From Bacteroidota bacterium (lineage in GTDB: Bacteria > Bacteroidota > Bacteroidia > Chitinophagales > Saprospiraceae): a stretch of 64,000 bases of DNA. Under the pieces are notes generated by a model. That model was not told the origin of the DNA. It saw only the letters and a list, made by a program, of their open reading frames with translations, and made no database searches. Positions 35,691 to 44,417 of this stretch are shown here, piece after piece (the first letter of the stretch is position 1; each line of letters opens with the position of its first letter). Location: NCBI GenBank assembly GCA_003045895.1, contig PZPC01000002.1:62001-126000 (forward strand), written 5' to 3'. A program made the translations under genes and the position numbers.

Positions 35691-38150
35691 ATGAAAGTGC
35701 TGAAGTTCGGTGGCTCATCAGTAGCCAAACCGGAAAGAATTCTCAATATCGTAAACATCCTTAAAACGTATTACGCAGAGGGTGAGCACTTTACGGTAAT
35801 ATTCTCCGCATTTGGTGGCGTAACAGATTCCCTCATTGAAATGAGTAGCCTGGCCGAAAAAGGTAATCGGGCCTACCTGGATATTCTGGATGCTTTTTGC
35901 GAACGCCATTCGGCAACCGTGGAAGAGCTCTTCAACGAAGATTATAAAAATGTCGTTTTACCCCACCTGGAACGCAACCACGAAGTACTCCGCAATTTGT
36001 TACACGGCGTGTACCTGGTTCGGGAAGCCTCTTTGCGCACCATGGACTACGTACTCAGTTTTGGTGAGCGCAATTCGGCCTTTATCATCGCTTACGCGCT
36101 GCAACAGGCGGGCATAAAAAGTGCCTACCTCGATGCCCGTAAAGTGATCAAAACAGATAAGCATTTTGGTGCTGCCAAGGTTGATTTCAAGGTCACGTAC
36201 GAAAAGGTGCGCACCTATTACGCCGAGCATCCGGAGATCCAAATCGTGACGGGTTTTATTGCTTCTGCCAAAGGTGGCCTCACCACCACCCTGGGGCGTG
36301 GGGGTTCTGATTACACGGCAGCGCTTATTGCTGCGGGGCTTTCGGCCAAAGTAATCGAAATTTGGACAGACGTGGATGGTGTACTGACCGCTGACCCCCG
36401 AAAAGTAAAGAAAGCTTTTACGATCCAGAACATGACCTACGCCGAGGCGATGGAAATGTCGCACTTTGGGGCCAAGGTCATTTATCCGCCCACCTTGCAA
36501 CCAGCCCTGCAACAGCAGATTCCGCTCTATATTAAAAATACGTTCAATCCTACTTTTCGCGGCACCTACATTTCTCATATTTCGGACCCGAATGGTACCC
36601 CCGTCAAAGGCATTTCTTCGATCAACAAGGTTGCTTTGCTTACCCTTGCCGGAAGTGGTCTTTTTGGGGTCCCGGGAATTGCCGGGCGGTTGTTCAGTTC
36701 GCTGGCCCAGGCAAGCATCAATGTTATCCTGATTACCCAGGGATCCAGTGAAAATTCGATCAGCTTTGCCATCGAGCCCCAGTTGGCCAAAAAAGCAAAA
36801 AACTGCGTGGAAGAAGCTTTCCAGTATGAGCTGGATCGTGGAGTGGTAGACAAAGTCAAAGTAGAAGAAGATCTCTCCGTCATTGCTATCATCGGTGAAA
36901 ACATGCGCTACCGACCAGGCATCTCCGGCCGCCTGTTCCAAGCCCTGGGTAAGAATGGTATCAATATCATTGCGATCGCCCAGGGATCCAGTGAGCTCAA
37001 TATTTCGGTGGTCATTCCACAAACCGACGAATCCAAAGCGCTCAATGCACTGCACGAGGCTTTCTTCCTGAGTGATACCCAGGTGCTGCACCTTTTCATT
37101 GTAGGCGTCGGTCTTATTGGTGGCACCTTGCTGGAACAGATCAGGGCGCAGGCTGAATTCCTCCGGGAAAAACGCGCCCTGGAAATTAAGGTCATCGGTT
37201 TGGCCAACACTAAAAAAATGATCTTCAACCCCGACGGCCTGGATCTGGCTAACTGGAAAAAAGACCTCCATGGAGGTGACCACGTCAGCGACCTCCCCAT
37301 CTTCATCGCCCGCATGAAAGAGATGAACCTGACCAATAGCATCTTTGTCGACAATACGGCCAATGAGCGGGTGGCCAATTACTACGAATCCATTCTAGAC
37401 AATAGCATCTCTATTTCTACCCCTAATAAATTTGCGACGTCTTCTTCTTTTCTGCAATACCAACGACTCAAGACCATTGCCAATAGCCGGGGTGTTGCTT
37501 TCCGTTATGAAACCAATGTGGGGGCCGGGTTACCCGTGATCTCTACCCTGAATGACCTGATCGACAGCGGGGATGAAATTCTGAAAATCCAAGGGGTTTT
37601 ATCGGGGTCATTGTCTTTTATCTTTAACCATTTTGACGGGCAACAACCTTTTAGTGCGATCGTGGAAGAAGCCCAAAAGCGCGGCTACACCGAACCCGAT
37701 CCACGTACCGATTTGAGTGGTGCCGACGTCCGCCGAAAAATACTGATCCTCGCAAGGGAAGCAGGGCTCTCCCTCGAAAGCGACCAGGTGCACATCGAAC
37801 CTATTCTACCACCAGTGGTACAAAACGCCACCAGTGTAGCCGAGTTTTTCACCCAACTGGTTGCCCACAATGCGTATTTTGAGAACCTGCGGTCCGAAGC
37901 AGCGCAAGCAGGTAAAGTATTGCGCATGATTGCTACCCTGAACGAAATGGGAACCGCACGGATAGCGCTCGAAGCCGTGGGAACCGATAGTCCTTTCTAC
38001 TTCCTGAGTGGCAGTGACAACATGATCGTTTTTGTAACCGAGCGCTACAAAGAACGTCCGTTGGTCGTTCGCGGCCCGGGTGCTGGTGCCGAAGTAACCG
38101 CCGCCGGGGTATTCGCGGAGATCATTTCTATAGGCAAATATTTGTCCTAA
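35691..38150 (+). CDS. thrA: bifunctional aspartate kinase / homoserine dehydrogenase I
   Basis: Catalyses the first and third steps from aspartate to homoserine. 819 residues, the usual fused length. The kinase half begins MKVLKFGGSSVAKPERI with FGGSSV for ATP/aspartate binding; two ACT domains follow near 315-455 (ITQGSSENSISFAIE, IAQGSSELNISVVI), which usually give feedback inhibition by threonine. The dehydrogenase half starts near 460 (HLFIVGVGLIGGTLL, Rossmann) and includes GAGLPVISTLNDLIDSGDE. First gene of a compact thrABC operon. Confidence 0.97.
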   Translation: MKVLKFGGSSVAKPERILNIVNILKTYYAEGEHFTVIFSAFGGVTDSLIEMSSLAEKGNRAYLDILDAFCERHSATVEELFNEDYKNVVLPHLERNHEVLRNLLHGVYLVREASLRTMDYVLSFGERNSAFIIAYALQQAGIKSAYLDARKVIKTDKHFGAAKVDFKVTYEKVRTYYAEHPEIQIVTGFIASAKGGLTTTLGRGGSDYTAALIAAGLSAKVIEIWTDVDGVLTADPRKVKKAFTIQNMTYAEAMEMSHFGAKVIYPPTLQPALQQQIPLYIKNTFNPTFRGTYISHISDPNGTPVKGISSINKVALLTLAGSGLFGVPGIAGRLFSSLAQASINVILITQGSSENSISFAIEPQLAKKAKNCVEEAFQYELDRGVVDKVKVEEDLSVIAIIGENMRYRPGISGRLFQALGKNGINIIAIAQGSSELNISVVIPQTDESKALNALHEAFFLSDTQVLHLFIVGVGLIGGTLLEQIRAQAEFLREKRALEIKVIGLANTKKMIFNPDGLDLANWKKDLHGGDHVSDLPIFIARMKEMNLTNSIFVDNTANERVANYYESILDNSISISTPNKFATSSSFLQYQRLKTIANSRGVAFRYETNVGAGLPVISTLNDLIDSGDEILKIQGVLSGSLSFIFNHFDGQQPFSAIVEEAQKRGYTEPDPRTDLSGADVRRKILILAREAGLSLESDQVHIEPILPPVVQNATSVAEFFTQLVAHNAYFENLRSEAAQAGKVLRMIATLNEMGTARIALEAVGTDSPFYFLSGSDNMIVFVTERYKERPLVVRGPGAGAEVTAAGVFAEIISIGKYLS

Positions 38151-38205
38151 TATTTTATAGTATTACAATTTTTTGAAATAGTAAAACTATGAAAATTATT
38201 TTTCC

Positions 38206-39144
38206 ATGAACAATGCATTAGTAAGGGTCTTTGCACCTGCTACGGTAGCTAATGTCGCCGTAGGTTTCGACATTTTGGGTTTTGCCATCAATGGTCCGGG
38301 AGATGAAGTGGTCGTAAGAAGATGCGCCACGCCTGGTTTGCGGATAACCCAAATAACCGGAACCGGGTTGAAACAGCTCCCGCTGGAGGCGGAAAAAAAC
38401 ACCGCTGGTTTTTCCGCTTTGCGCTTACTCGAGCACCTGAAAGCAACCAGCTTGGGTATTGAAATGGAAATCCATAAAAAAATGCCTTTCGGTAGTGGGC
38501 TGGGGTCAAGTGCGGCTAGTGCAGCGGCCGGCGTATTTGCCGTCAATGAATTATTGGGACAGCCATTATCCAAGGTCGAGCTATTGCCCTTTGCCGTAGC
38601 CGGCGAACAAATTGCCGATGGCGCTTACCATGCGGATAATGTAGGTCCGTCCTTACTCGGTGGAATTACGTTCATTCGCGACAATGCCACCCTGGATGTC
38701 CATCAGCTCCCCGTCCCTGCTGAATTATTCGCGGCGGTCGTGTATCCTTTTGTCGAAATCCTCACGAAGGATGCCCGGGAGGTCTTGAGCAAACAAACCA
38801 GCCTGGCGCAGTGCATTCAGCAGACCGGCAACCTCGGTGCTTTATTGATTGGCTTTTACGAAAATGATTACGAATTGATCCGTCGATCTTTAACCGATGT
38901 TATTATTGAACCGCAGCGGGCCCGGCTTATTCCAAATTTCTTGGAAGTAAAAAACAGTGCCCTTCGGGCTGGGGCATTGGGTTCGAGTATTTCGGGAGCT
39001 GGCCCGAGTGTTTTTGCGCTTTGCCGCAGCCGGGCTACTGCCCAACAAGCGGCCCAGGCCATGCAAGCTGCTTTCACCGCTGTGGACATTCAAAGCGAGG
39101 CCTTTGTTTCTGCCATCAATACCGATGGTGCTGTTCGACTTTAA
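38206..39144 (+). CDS. thrB: homoserine kinase
   Basis: Phosphorylates homoserine to O-phosphohomoserine. 312 residues, GHMP kinase fold. ATVANVAVGFDILGFAI at the N-terminus, the ATP loop PFGSGLGSSAASAAAG near 91-106, and GSSISGAGPSVFAL in the C-terminal domain. It lies 55 bp after thrA and 31 bp before thrC. Confidence 0.96.
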   Translation: MNNALVRVFAPATVANVAVGFDILGFAINGPGDEVVVRRCATPGLRITQITGTGLKQLPLEAEKNTAGFSALRLLEHLKATSLGIEMEIHKKMPFGSGLGSSAASAAAGVFAVNELLGQPLSKVELLPFAVAGEQIADGAYHADNVGPSLLGGITFIRDNATLDVHQLPVPAELFAAVVYPFVEILTKDAREVLSKQTSLAQCIQQTGNLGALLIGFYENDYELIRRSLTDVIIEPQRARLIPNFLEVKNSALRAGALGSSISGAGPSVFALCRSRATAQQAAQAMQAAFTAVDIQSEAFVSAINTDGAVRL

Positions 39145-39175
39145 TTTTGCCCCTCCCCTACTAAAAAAGAAGCGC

Positions 39176-40513
39176 ATGCATTTATACAGTACTAAAAACC
39201 GGGACTTACAGGTTGATTTAAAAGAAGCTGTTTTTCGGGGCTTACCCGAAGATAACGGGCTGTACATGCCCAACGAAATCCCCCGATTACCCGACAGTTT
39301 CTTTGCCCAGCTGCCCGAACTGAGTATGCCAGAAATTGGTTTTGCTGTTTGCGAAGCTTTGTTTCAGGGAGCCATTCCGGCAGCAGACCTACACCACATC
39401 ATTGATGAGGCGATCAATTTTCCGGCGCCACTGGTTTATTTGAATCCCCGGCAGTCGGTACTGGAATTATTCCATGGCCCTTCCCTGGCTTTCAAAGATT
39501 TTGGTGCCCGTTTTATGGCGCAGCTCATGAGCTATTTCAACCGGGGCGAAGACCAGGAACTCACCATTTTAGTCGCTACCTCTGGTGATACCGGCGGAGC
39601 AGTGGCCGCTGGATTTTACCAAACGCCCGGTATTCGGGTGGTCATTCTTTATCCTAGTGGTAAGGTAAGCCCCTTGCAAGAAAAGCAACTCACCACCCTG
39701 GGGCACAACATTACGGCCCTGGAAATCGAGGGCACCTTCGACGATTGCCAGGCCCTGGTAAAACAGGCCTTTCTCGATCAGGAATTGCGCGGCAAATTGC
39801 GAATCAGTTCAGCCAACTCAATCAACATTTCCCGCCTCATTCCACAGTCTTTCTACTACTTCGAGGCCTACAAACAATTGCCTAAGGAAGGTGACCCCGT
39901 CGTATTCGCCATCCCTTCGGGCAACTTCGGCAACCTCACCGCCGGACTCCTGGCCTACCAAATGGGCTTACCCGTACACCAATTCATTGCGGCAACCAAC
40001 GCCAATGATGTTGTGCCCGCTTATTTACAGGCAGGAACATACCACCCCCGCCCTTCCGTTCCGACCTTGTCCAATGCGATGGATGTCGGCAACCCGAGTA
40101 ATTTTGCGCGCATGGTCGACCTCTTTGCCGTGGCCAAGGGCAAGGGCATTGACACAGATAAGGGCATCTGGGAGGGTATGAAAAACAAAATTTCCGGCTA
40201 TGCTTATACAGATGAAGCCACCGAAAAAGCGGTCGTAGCCGTCAAAGAAAAGTACGACTACACCATCGACCCCCACGGCGCCATCGGTTATTTAGCCCTC
40301 GAAGCTTACCAGAAAGCCAACCCGCACACCCGGGGAATCATCCTGGAAACGGCCCATCCAGCCAAGTTCAAGGAAGACATGGATCGTATCCTAGGTCACG
40401 AAATTGAAGTTCCGGCCCGTTTACAAGCCTTAAGTAATCGGACCAAAACGGCTACTTTACTCCAAAAAAATTATGCCGGGTTCTTGAACTGGATAGAAAA
40501 GAACTTGTTTTAA
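39176..40513 (+). CDS. thrC: threonine synthase
   Basis: PLP enzyme that converts O-phosphohomoserine to threonine. 445 residues from the ATG at 39176 (MHLYSTKNRDLQVDLKEAV); the frame is open further upstream inside thrB, but that start would overlap thrB by about 190 bp and is rejected. The PLP lysine is in HGPSLAFKDFGARFM, with the phosphate-binding region SGDTGGAVAAGF and PSGNFGNLTAG. Last gene of the threonine operon; the parS-containing region follows. Confidence 0.96.
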   Translation: MHLYSTKNRDLQVDLKEAVFRGLPEDNGLYMPNEIPRLPDSFFAQLPELSMPEIGFAVCEALFQGAIPAADLHHIIDEAINFPAPLVYLNPRQSVLELFHGPSLAFKDFGARFMAQLMSYFNRGEDQELTILVATSGDTGGAVAAGFYQTPGIRVVILYPSGKVSPLQEKQLTTLGHNITALEIEGTFDDCQALVKQAFLDQELRGKLRISSANSINISRLIPQSFYYFEAYKQLPKEGDPVVFAIPSGNFGNLTAGLLAYQMGLPVHQFIAATNANDVVPAYLQAGTYHPRPSVPTLSNAMDVGNPSNFARMVDLFAVAKGKGIDTDKGIWEGMKNKISGYAYTDEATEKAVVAVKEKYDYTIDPHGAIGYLALEAYQKANPHTRGIILETAHPAKFKEDMDRILGHEIEVPARLQALSNRTKTATLLQKNYAGFLNWIEKNLF

Positions 40514-40562
40514 CCCTGTTGTTTTACCGGATTTCGCCTATTTCCCTTGTGATTCAAACCTA

Positions 40563-40584
40563 CAATGTTCCACGTGGAACATTG
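40563..40584. other. parS: parS centromere site 1 (ParB binding)
   Basis: The 16-bp palindrome TGTTCCACGTGGAACA at 40566-40581 matches the bacterial parS consensus TGTTNCACGTGNAACA at every position. It is the core of a perfect 22-bp palindrome. ParB binds such sites near the origin, spreads with CTP and recruits ParA and SMC. It lies 53 bp after the thrC stop codon, and 54 bp separate it from the second core. Confidence 0.88.
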
Positions 40585-40623
40585 CACAAGCGCCACCTTT
40601 GCCCTATACTGCTTAATACCCGT

Positions 40624-40664
40624 ATCCTACTGCAATGTTCCACGTGGAACAATTGCAGTAGGAT
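40624..40664. other. parS: parS centromere site 2, nested in a long inverted repeat
   Basis: A second perfect TGTTCCACGTGGAACA lies at 40636-40651. It is flanked by ATCCTACTGCAA (40624-40635) and TTGCAGTAGGAT (40653-40664), which are complementary, giving 20-bp arms with one unpaired A at 40652. As RNA this would fold into a very stable hairpin that could also end the thrABC transcript, although only GGTTTGTTTACC follows. It lies 39 bp before the aminopeptidase ATG. Confidence 0.88.
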
Positions 40665-40703
40665 GGTTTGTTTACCTTTACTTTTCTACTAAAAAAAACC
40701 TTC

Positions 40704-43040
40704 ATGAGTATTAGAATACTACTATCTACCTGCCTTTTCATCCTCCTGGGCAATGCTGTTTTTGCCCAGGTTGAAGACGACAAGCAAGACAAATTCCGAC
40801 AACTCTACCAGGAATTTGCCACCCCTAATGTGTACCGTACTGCTGCTGGTGCTCCCGGCCACCAGTACTGGCAACAACAGGCCGATTACCAAATCAGCAT
40901 TCGGCTCGAGGATGAGACCCAACGGATTTATGGTGAAGAGACCATTACCTACCACAACAACTCGCCCAATCCACTCAGCTACCTCTGGTTGCAACTGGAC
41001 CAAAACATGCGCGCCAAGGAGTCGGACACGTATAAAATAGCGACCAATTCCATTGGCGAACGCATGACCATGAAACAGATTTCTGATCTCGAACCCAGCT
41101 TTGATGGCGGATTCAAATTGGAATACGTTAAGGATGGCGCCAACAAAGACCTTCCCTACACCGTGGTAAAAACCATGATGCGTATTAATTTACCGCAAGC
41201 TTTAGCTCCGGGTGCAACTACCCAACTGAAGATAAAGTGGTGGTACAACATCAACGACCGCATGATTATGGGCGGACGGTCAGGATACGAATACTTTGAA
41301 GAAGAGGACAACTACCTGTATACCATCGCCCAATTCTTCCCCCGCATGGCAGTATACAGCGACAACGAAGGCTGGCAAAACAAGCAGTTTTTGGGCGAAG
41401 GCGAATTCACCCTTCCCTTCGGCAACTACGACGTGAAGCTTACCGTGCCCGCCGACCATAAAGTTTCTGCCACCGGCGTATTGCAAAATGCAAAAGAAGT
41501 CCTCACCAAGGACGAACAAAGCCGGTTTGCTGAAGCTAAAAAAGAACGGCAGACCCCCGTCGTTATCGTGACCGAAGCAGAAGCTATTGCCAACGAAAAG
41601 GAAAAGGCGACAACTACTAGCACCTGGCACTTCAAAGCCGAAAACGTTCGGGACTTTGCTTTTGCCTCTTCGCGCAAATTCATCTGGGATGCCATGGGGG
41701 TTGACCAGGAAGATGGCTCGGTGGTTATGGCTATGTCCATGTACCCCAAAGAAGGAAATCCATTATGGGGACAATATTCTACCAAAGTCATTGCCCACAC
41801 CTTGAAGTGGTACAGCCACTATACCTTTCCGTATCCCTATCCCGTGGCCTGGTCTATTCATACCGATCGCATTGGCATGGAATACCCCATGATCTGTTTT
41901 AATGGAGGTCGGCCGGAAAAAGACGGCACCTATTCCGAACGCACCAGAAATGGTATGATCAGTGTGATCGTTCACGAAGTAGGCCACAACTACTTCCCCA
42001 TGATCGTCAACTCCGACGAGCGCCAGTGGACCTGGATGGACGAAGGTCTGAACTCCTTCCTCCAATACCTAACCGAACAGGAATGGGAACGGGACTATCC
42101 CAGCCGCCGGGGGCCAGCTGCTAATATCGTTCCTTACATGAGCGGCGATAAAGCGGGCATGGTGCCGATCATGTCCAATTCAGAATCACTCCTACAGTTT
42201 GGCAACAACGCCTACGGCAAACCAGCTACCGCACTCAACATCCTGCGCGAAACTGTCATGGGCCGGGAGTTGTTCGATTACGCATTTAAGGAGTATGCCC
42301 GCCGTTGGGAATTCAAACACCCCACACCAGAAGACTTCTTCCGTACCATGGAAGACGCTTCGGCCGTTGACCTCGACTGGTTCTGGTGGGGTTGGTTCTT
42401 TACCACCGACCACGTAGATATTGCCCTCACTGATGTGAAGTGGTACCAACTGAGCACGAAAAACCCGGAAACAGAAAATGCCCTGACCCGCAAGCAACAG
42501 GAAGAAAACCCGCGTTACATTGGCAGCATTCGCAACGAAAAAAGCATTGCCAAAACGCAGGACGAAATCGATCCTACCCTCCAGGATTTCTATTCTACCT
42601 ACGATCCGTTGCAGGTGAATGTACTGGACCAAAAAGACTACACCGCCTACGTAGCTTCTCTTTCAGCAGATGAGAAGGCCGTACTGGACGCTGGCAAAAA
42701 TTACTACGAGTTGAGCTTTGCCAATGAGGGTGGCCTGGTCATGCCTATCATTGTCCAACTTCGCTTTGCCGACGGTAGCTCCGAAGACCATTACATTCCT
42801 GCCGAAATCTGGCAGAAGAACGGCAAAGATATAACTAAAGTATTAGTTACCAACAAAGAGGTCACCAATATCATTCTCGACCCCTACCTGGAAACCGCCG
42901 ATACAGATCGCGCCAACAACTACTTCCCGGCACAACCACAAATGAACCGGTTTGAAATGTACCGCCGCAATGCACGCGGTGAAAGTGAAAACCCCATGCA
43001 ACGTGCCCTTCGGGCAAAGGAAGTACAAGGTTCGAACTAG
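40704..43040 (+). CDS. M1 family zinc metallopeptidase, secreted
   Basis: 778 residues from the ATG at 40704 (MSIRILLSTCLFILLGNAVF); an in-frame TTG at 40668 overlaps nothing useful and is rejected. Signal peptide to about residue 23 (VFAQ). The N-terminal beta-sandwich typical of M1 is followed by the catalytic motif HEVGHNYFP (about 423-431) and, 18 residues later, the third zinc ligand in WMDEGLNSF. Only about 300 residues follow, without a sorting domain. It probably trims peptides in the periplasm or outside the cell. A good terminator follows. Confidence 0.92.
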   Translation: MSIRILLSTCLFILLGNAVFAQVEDDKQDKFRQLYQEFATPNVYRTAAGAPGHQYWQQQADYQISIRLEDETQRIYGEETITYHNNSPNPLSYLWLQLDQNMRAKESDTYKIATNSIGERMTMKQISDLEPSFDGGFKLEYVKDGANKDLPYTVVKTMMRINLPQALAPGATTQLKIKWWYNINDRMIMGGRSGYEYFEEEDNYLYTIAQFFPRMAVYSDNEGWQNKQFLGEGEFTLPFGNYDVKLTVPADHKVSATGVLQNAKEVLTKDEQSRFAEAKKERQTPVVIVTEAEAIANEKEKATTTSTWHFKAENVRDFAFASSRKFIWDAMGVDQEDGSVVMAMSMYPKEGNPLWGQYSTKVIAHTLKWYSHYTFPYPYPVAWSIHTDRIGMEYPMICFNGGRPEKDGTYSERTRNGMISVIVHEVGHNYFPMIVNSDERQWTWMDEGLNSFLQYLTEQEWERDYPSRRGPAANIVPYMSGDKAGMVPIMSNSESLLQFGNNAYGKPATALNILRETVMGRELFDYAFKEYARRWEFKHPTPEDFFRTMEDASAVDLDWFWWGWFFTTDHVDIALTDVKWYQLSTKNPETENALTRKQQEENPRYIGSIRNEKSIAKTQDEIDPTLQDFYSTYDPLQVNVLDQKDYTAYVASLSADEKAVLDAGKNYYELSFANEGGLVMPIIVQLRFADGSSEDHYIPAEIWQKNGKDITKVLVTNKEVTNIILDPYLETADTDRANNYFPAQPQMNRFEMYRRNARGESENPMQRALRAKEVQGSN

Positions 43041-43059
43041 CATATTTCTTTTGCTAAAT

Positions 43060-43101
43060 AGAAATGCCTTGCGGTTTGATACTGCAGGGCATTTCTGTTT
43101 T
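43060..43101 (+). terminator. intrinsic terminator after the M1 peptidase gene
   Basis: AGAAATGCCTTGC (43060-43072) / GCAGGGCATTTCT (43084-43096), a 13-bp stem with one G-U pair and an 11-nt loop, followed by GTTTTAAT. Confidence 0.8.
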
Positions 43102-43204
43102 AATACTTTGACTAAATTGGTGCCTGCGTGAGCGCCATCGTCATCCCGTAGTCAAAGAAGGATTATTTTTAAAAAAGGAAACCTAATTCCGATTGGATTG
43201 TCCC

Positions 43205-43212
43205 TATCTTTG
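43205..43212 (+). promoter_or_regulatory. candidate -7 promoter box for mvaD
   Basis: TATCTTTG matches TAnnTTTG and ends 20 bp before the GTG start at 43233, which favours that start. It overlaps the 12-bp palindrome CTTTGATCAAAG (43208-43219). Confidence 0.55.
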
Positions 43213-43232
43213 ATCAAAGCAACAACAAGCAG

Positions 43233-44333
43233 GTGATAGACTACAAGAATCCAAAATTCATTCTCGACAGCAGCCAATTGGAACCGGGTAAAGTGCGCTG
43301 GCGTAGCCCTAGCAATATTGCCCTGGTTAAATACTGGGGAAAATACGGGCAACAGTTGCCGCGCAATCCGTCCATCAGTTTGACGCTAACCCAGGCCGCC
43401 ACCGATACGACCATCCATTTCAGTTTGAAAAAAAGTGATCGAGAGATTGATCTCGACTTTTACTTCGAGGGCCAGCACCGTCCGGACTTTTCCCTCCGGA
43501 TTGAAAAATTCTTACAAAGCCTTCTCCCCCTCTATCCATTTCTCAAACAATTGCACCTCCGCATGGAGAGTAGCAATAGCTTTCCGCATTCGGCGGGTAT
43601 CGCTTCCTCAGCATCGTCTATGAGTGCACTCGCCCTGGCCTTGTGTAGTTTGGAGCAACGCTTCTTCGGCACCCTGGCCTACGAGGGCGAATTTATGCGC
43701 AAGGCTTCCTACCTCGCACGCCTTGGATCGGGGAGTGCGTCGCGTTCCATCTATCCCTATGTTTCGGTGTGGGGTGAGCATGCGGATATCCCGGCGGCCT
43801 CCAACGAATACGCCATTCCCTTCGCTGAAGATGTAGACAAAATATTCCATACCTACCACGACGATATCCTTATCATCAGCAAAGCCGAAAAAAGCGTGAG
43901 CAGCGGTGCCGGCCACAACCTCATGGAAGGCAATCCTTATGCCGACAGCCGTTACCTACAGGCTGGTCAGCGACTAGCCCGGCTGACTGCCGCCATGCGC
44001 AGCGGTGACCTGACCACCTTTGGCCAAATAACCGAAGCCGAAGCCCTCACCCTCCACGCACTCATGATGACCTCTCAGCCTTCTTACCTGCTGATGGAAC
44101 CCAACAGCCTGGCAGCTATTCGCCAGGTACAGGCTTTCCGCGAAGCGACCGGCCATCCTCTGTATTTCACGCTGGATGCTGGCCCCAATTTACACCTCTT
44201 GTATCCCGATTCCATTGCGACGGAAGTGAAAAACTTTATCCGAACAGAACTGACGCCTTTGTGCCAGGACGGCATCTATATTGCCGATCGTTGTGGAAAG
44301 GGGCCAGAAGAGCTGGAGGGAAGCGTCAAATAG
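43233..44333 (+). CDS. mvaD: diphosphomevalonate decarboxylase
   Basis: Converts mevalonate diphosphate to isopentenyl diphosphate with ATP, the last step of the mevalonate pathway. 366 residues from a GTG start; no ATG is available upstream. GHMP fold with the family motifs SNIALVKYWGKYG near 27-39, PRNPSISLTL near 44, the ATP loop SAGIASSASSMSALALAL near 122-139, and RLGSGSASRSIYPYVSVWGEH near 162-182. The mevalonate route for isoprenoids is found in some Bacteroidota, whereas others use the MEP route. The other pathway genes are not in the window. Confidence 0.93.
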   Translation: MIDYKNPKFILDSSQLEPGKVRWRSPSNIALVKYWGKYGQQLPRNPSISLTLTQAATDTTIHFSLKKSDREIDLDFYFEGQHRPDFSLRIEKFLQSLLPLYPFLKQLHLRMESSNSFPHSAGIASSASSMSALALALCSLEQRFFGTLAYEGEFMRKASYLARLGSGSASRSIYPYVSVWGEHADIPAASNEYAIPFAEDVDKIFHTYHDDILIISKAEKSVSSGAGHNLMEGNPYADSRYLQAGQRLARLTAAMRSGDLTTFGQITEAEALTLHALMMTSQPSYLLMEPNSLAAIRQVQAFREATGHPLYFTLDAGPNLHLLYPDSIATEVKNFIRTELTPLCQDGIYIADRCGKGPEELEGSVK

Positions 44334-44359
44334 CGTTTTAAATAATTCCCACTTTCCAT

Positions 44360-44367
44360 TATCTTTG
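44360..44367 (+). promoter_or_regulatory. candidate -7 promoter box for the alpha-oxoamine synthase gene
   Basis: TATCTTTG, identical to the box before mvaD, 50 bp upstream of the ATG at 44418. Confidence 0.5.
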
Positions 44368-44417
44368 CAGCTTAATCCTAACGTGCAAGAGGCGTCTTGC
44401 GCAAAAAAATGTGTCTC

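Noticed and set aside
38957-39175. Longer N-terminus for threonine synthase
   Set aside because: The upstream extension overlaps thrB by about 190 bp and is Arg/Pro-rich; threonine synthases begin near MHLYSTKN, which is encoded at 39176.
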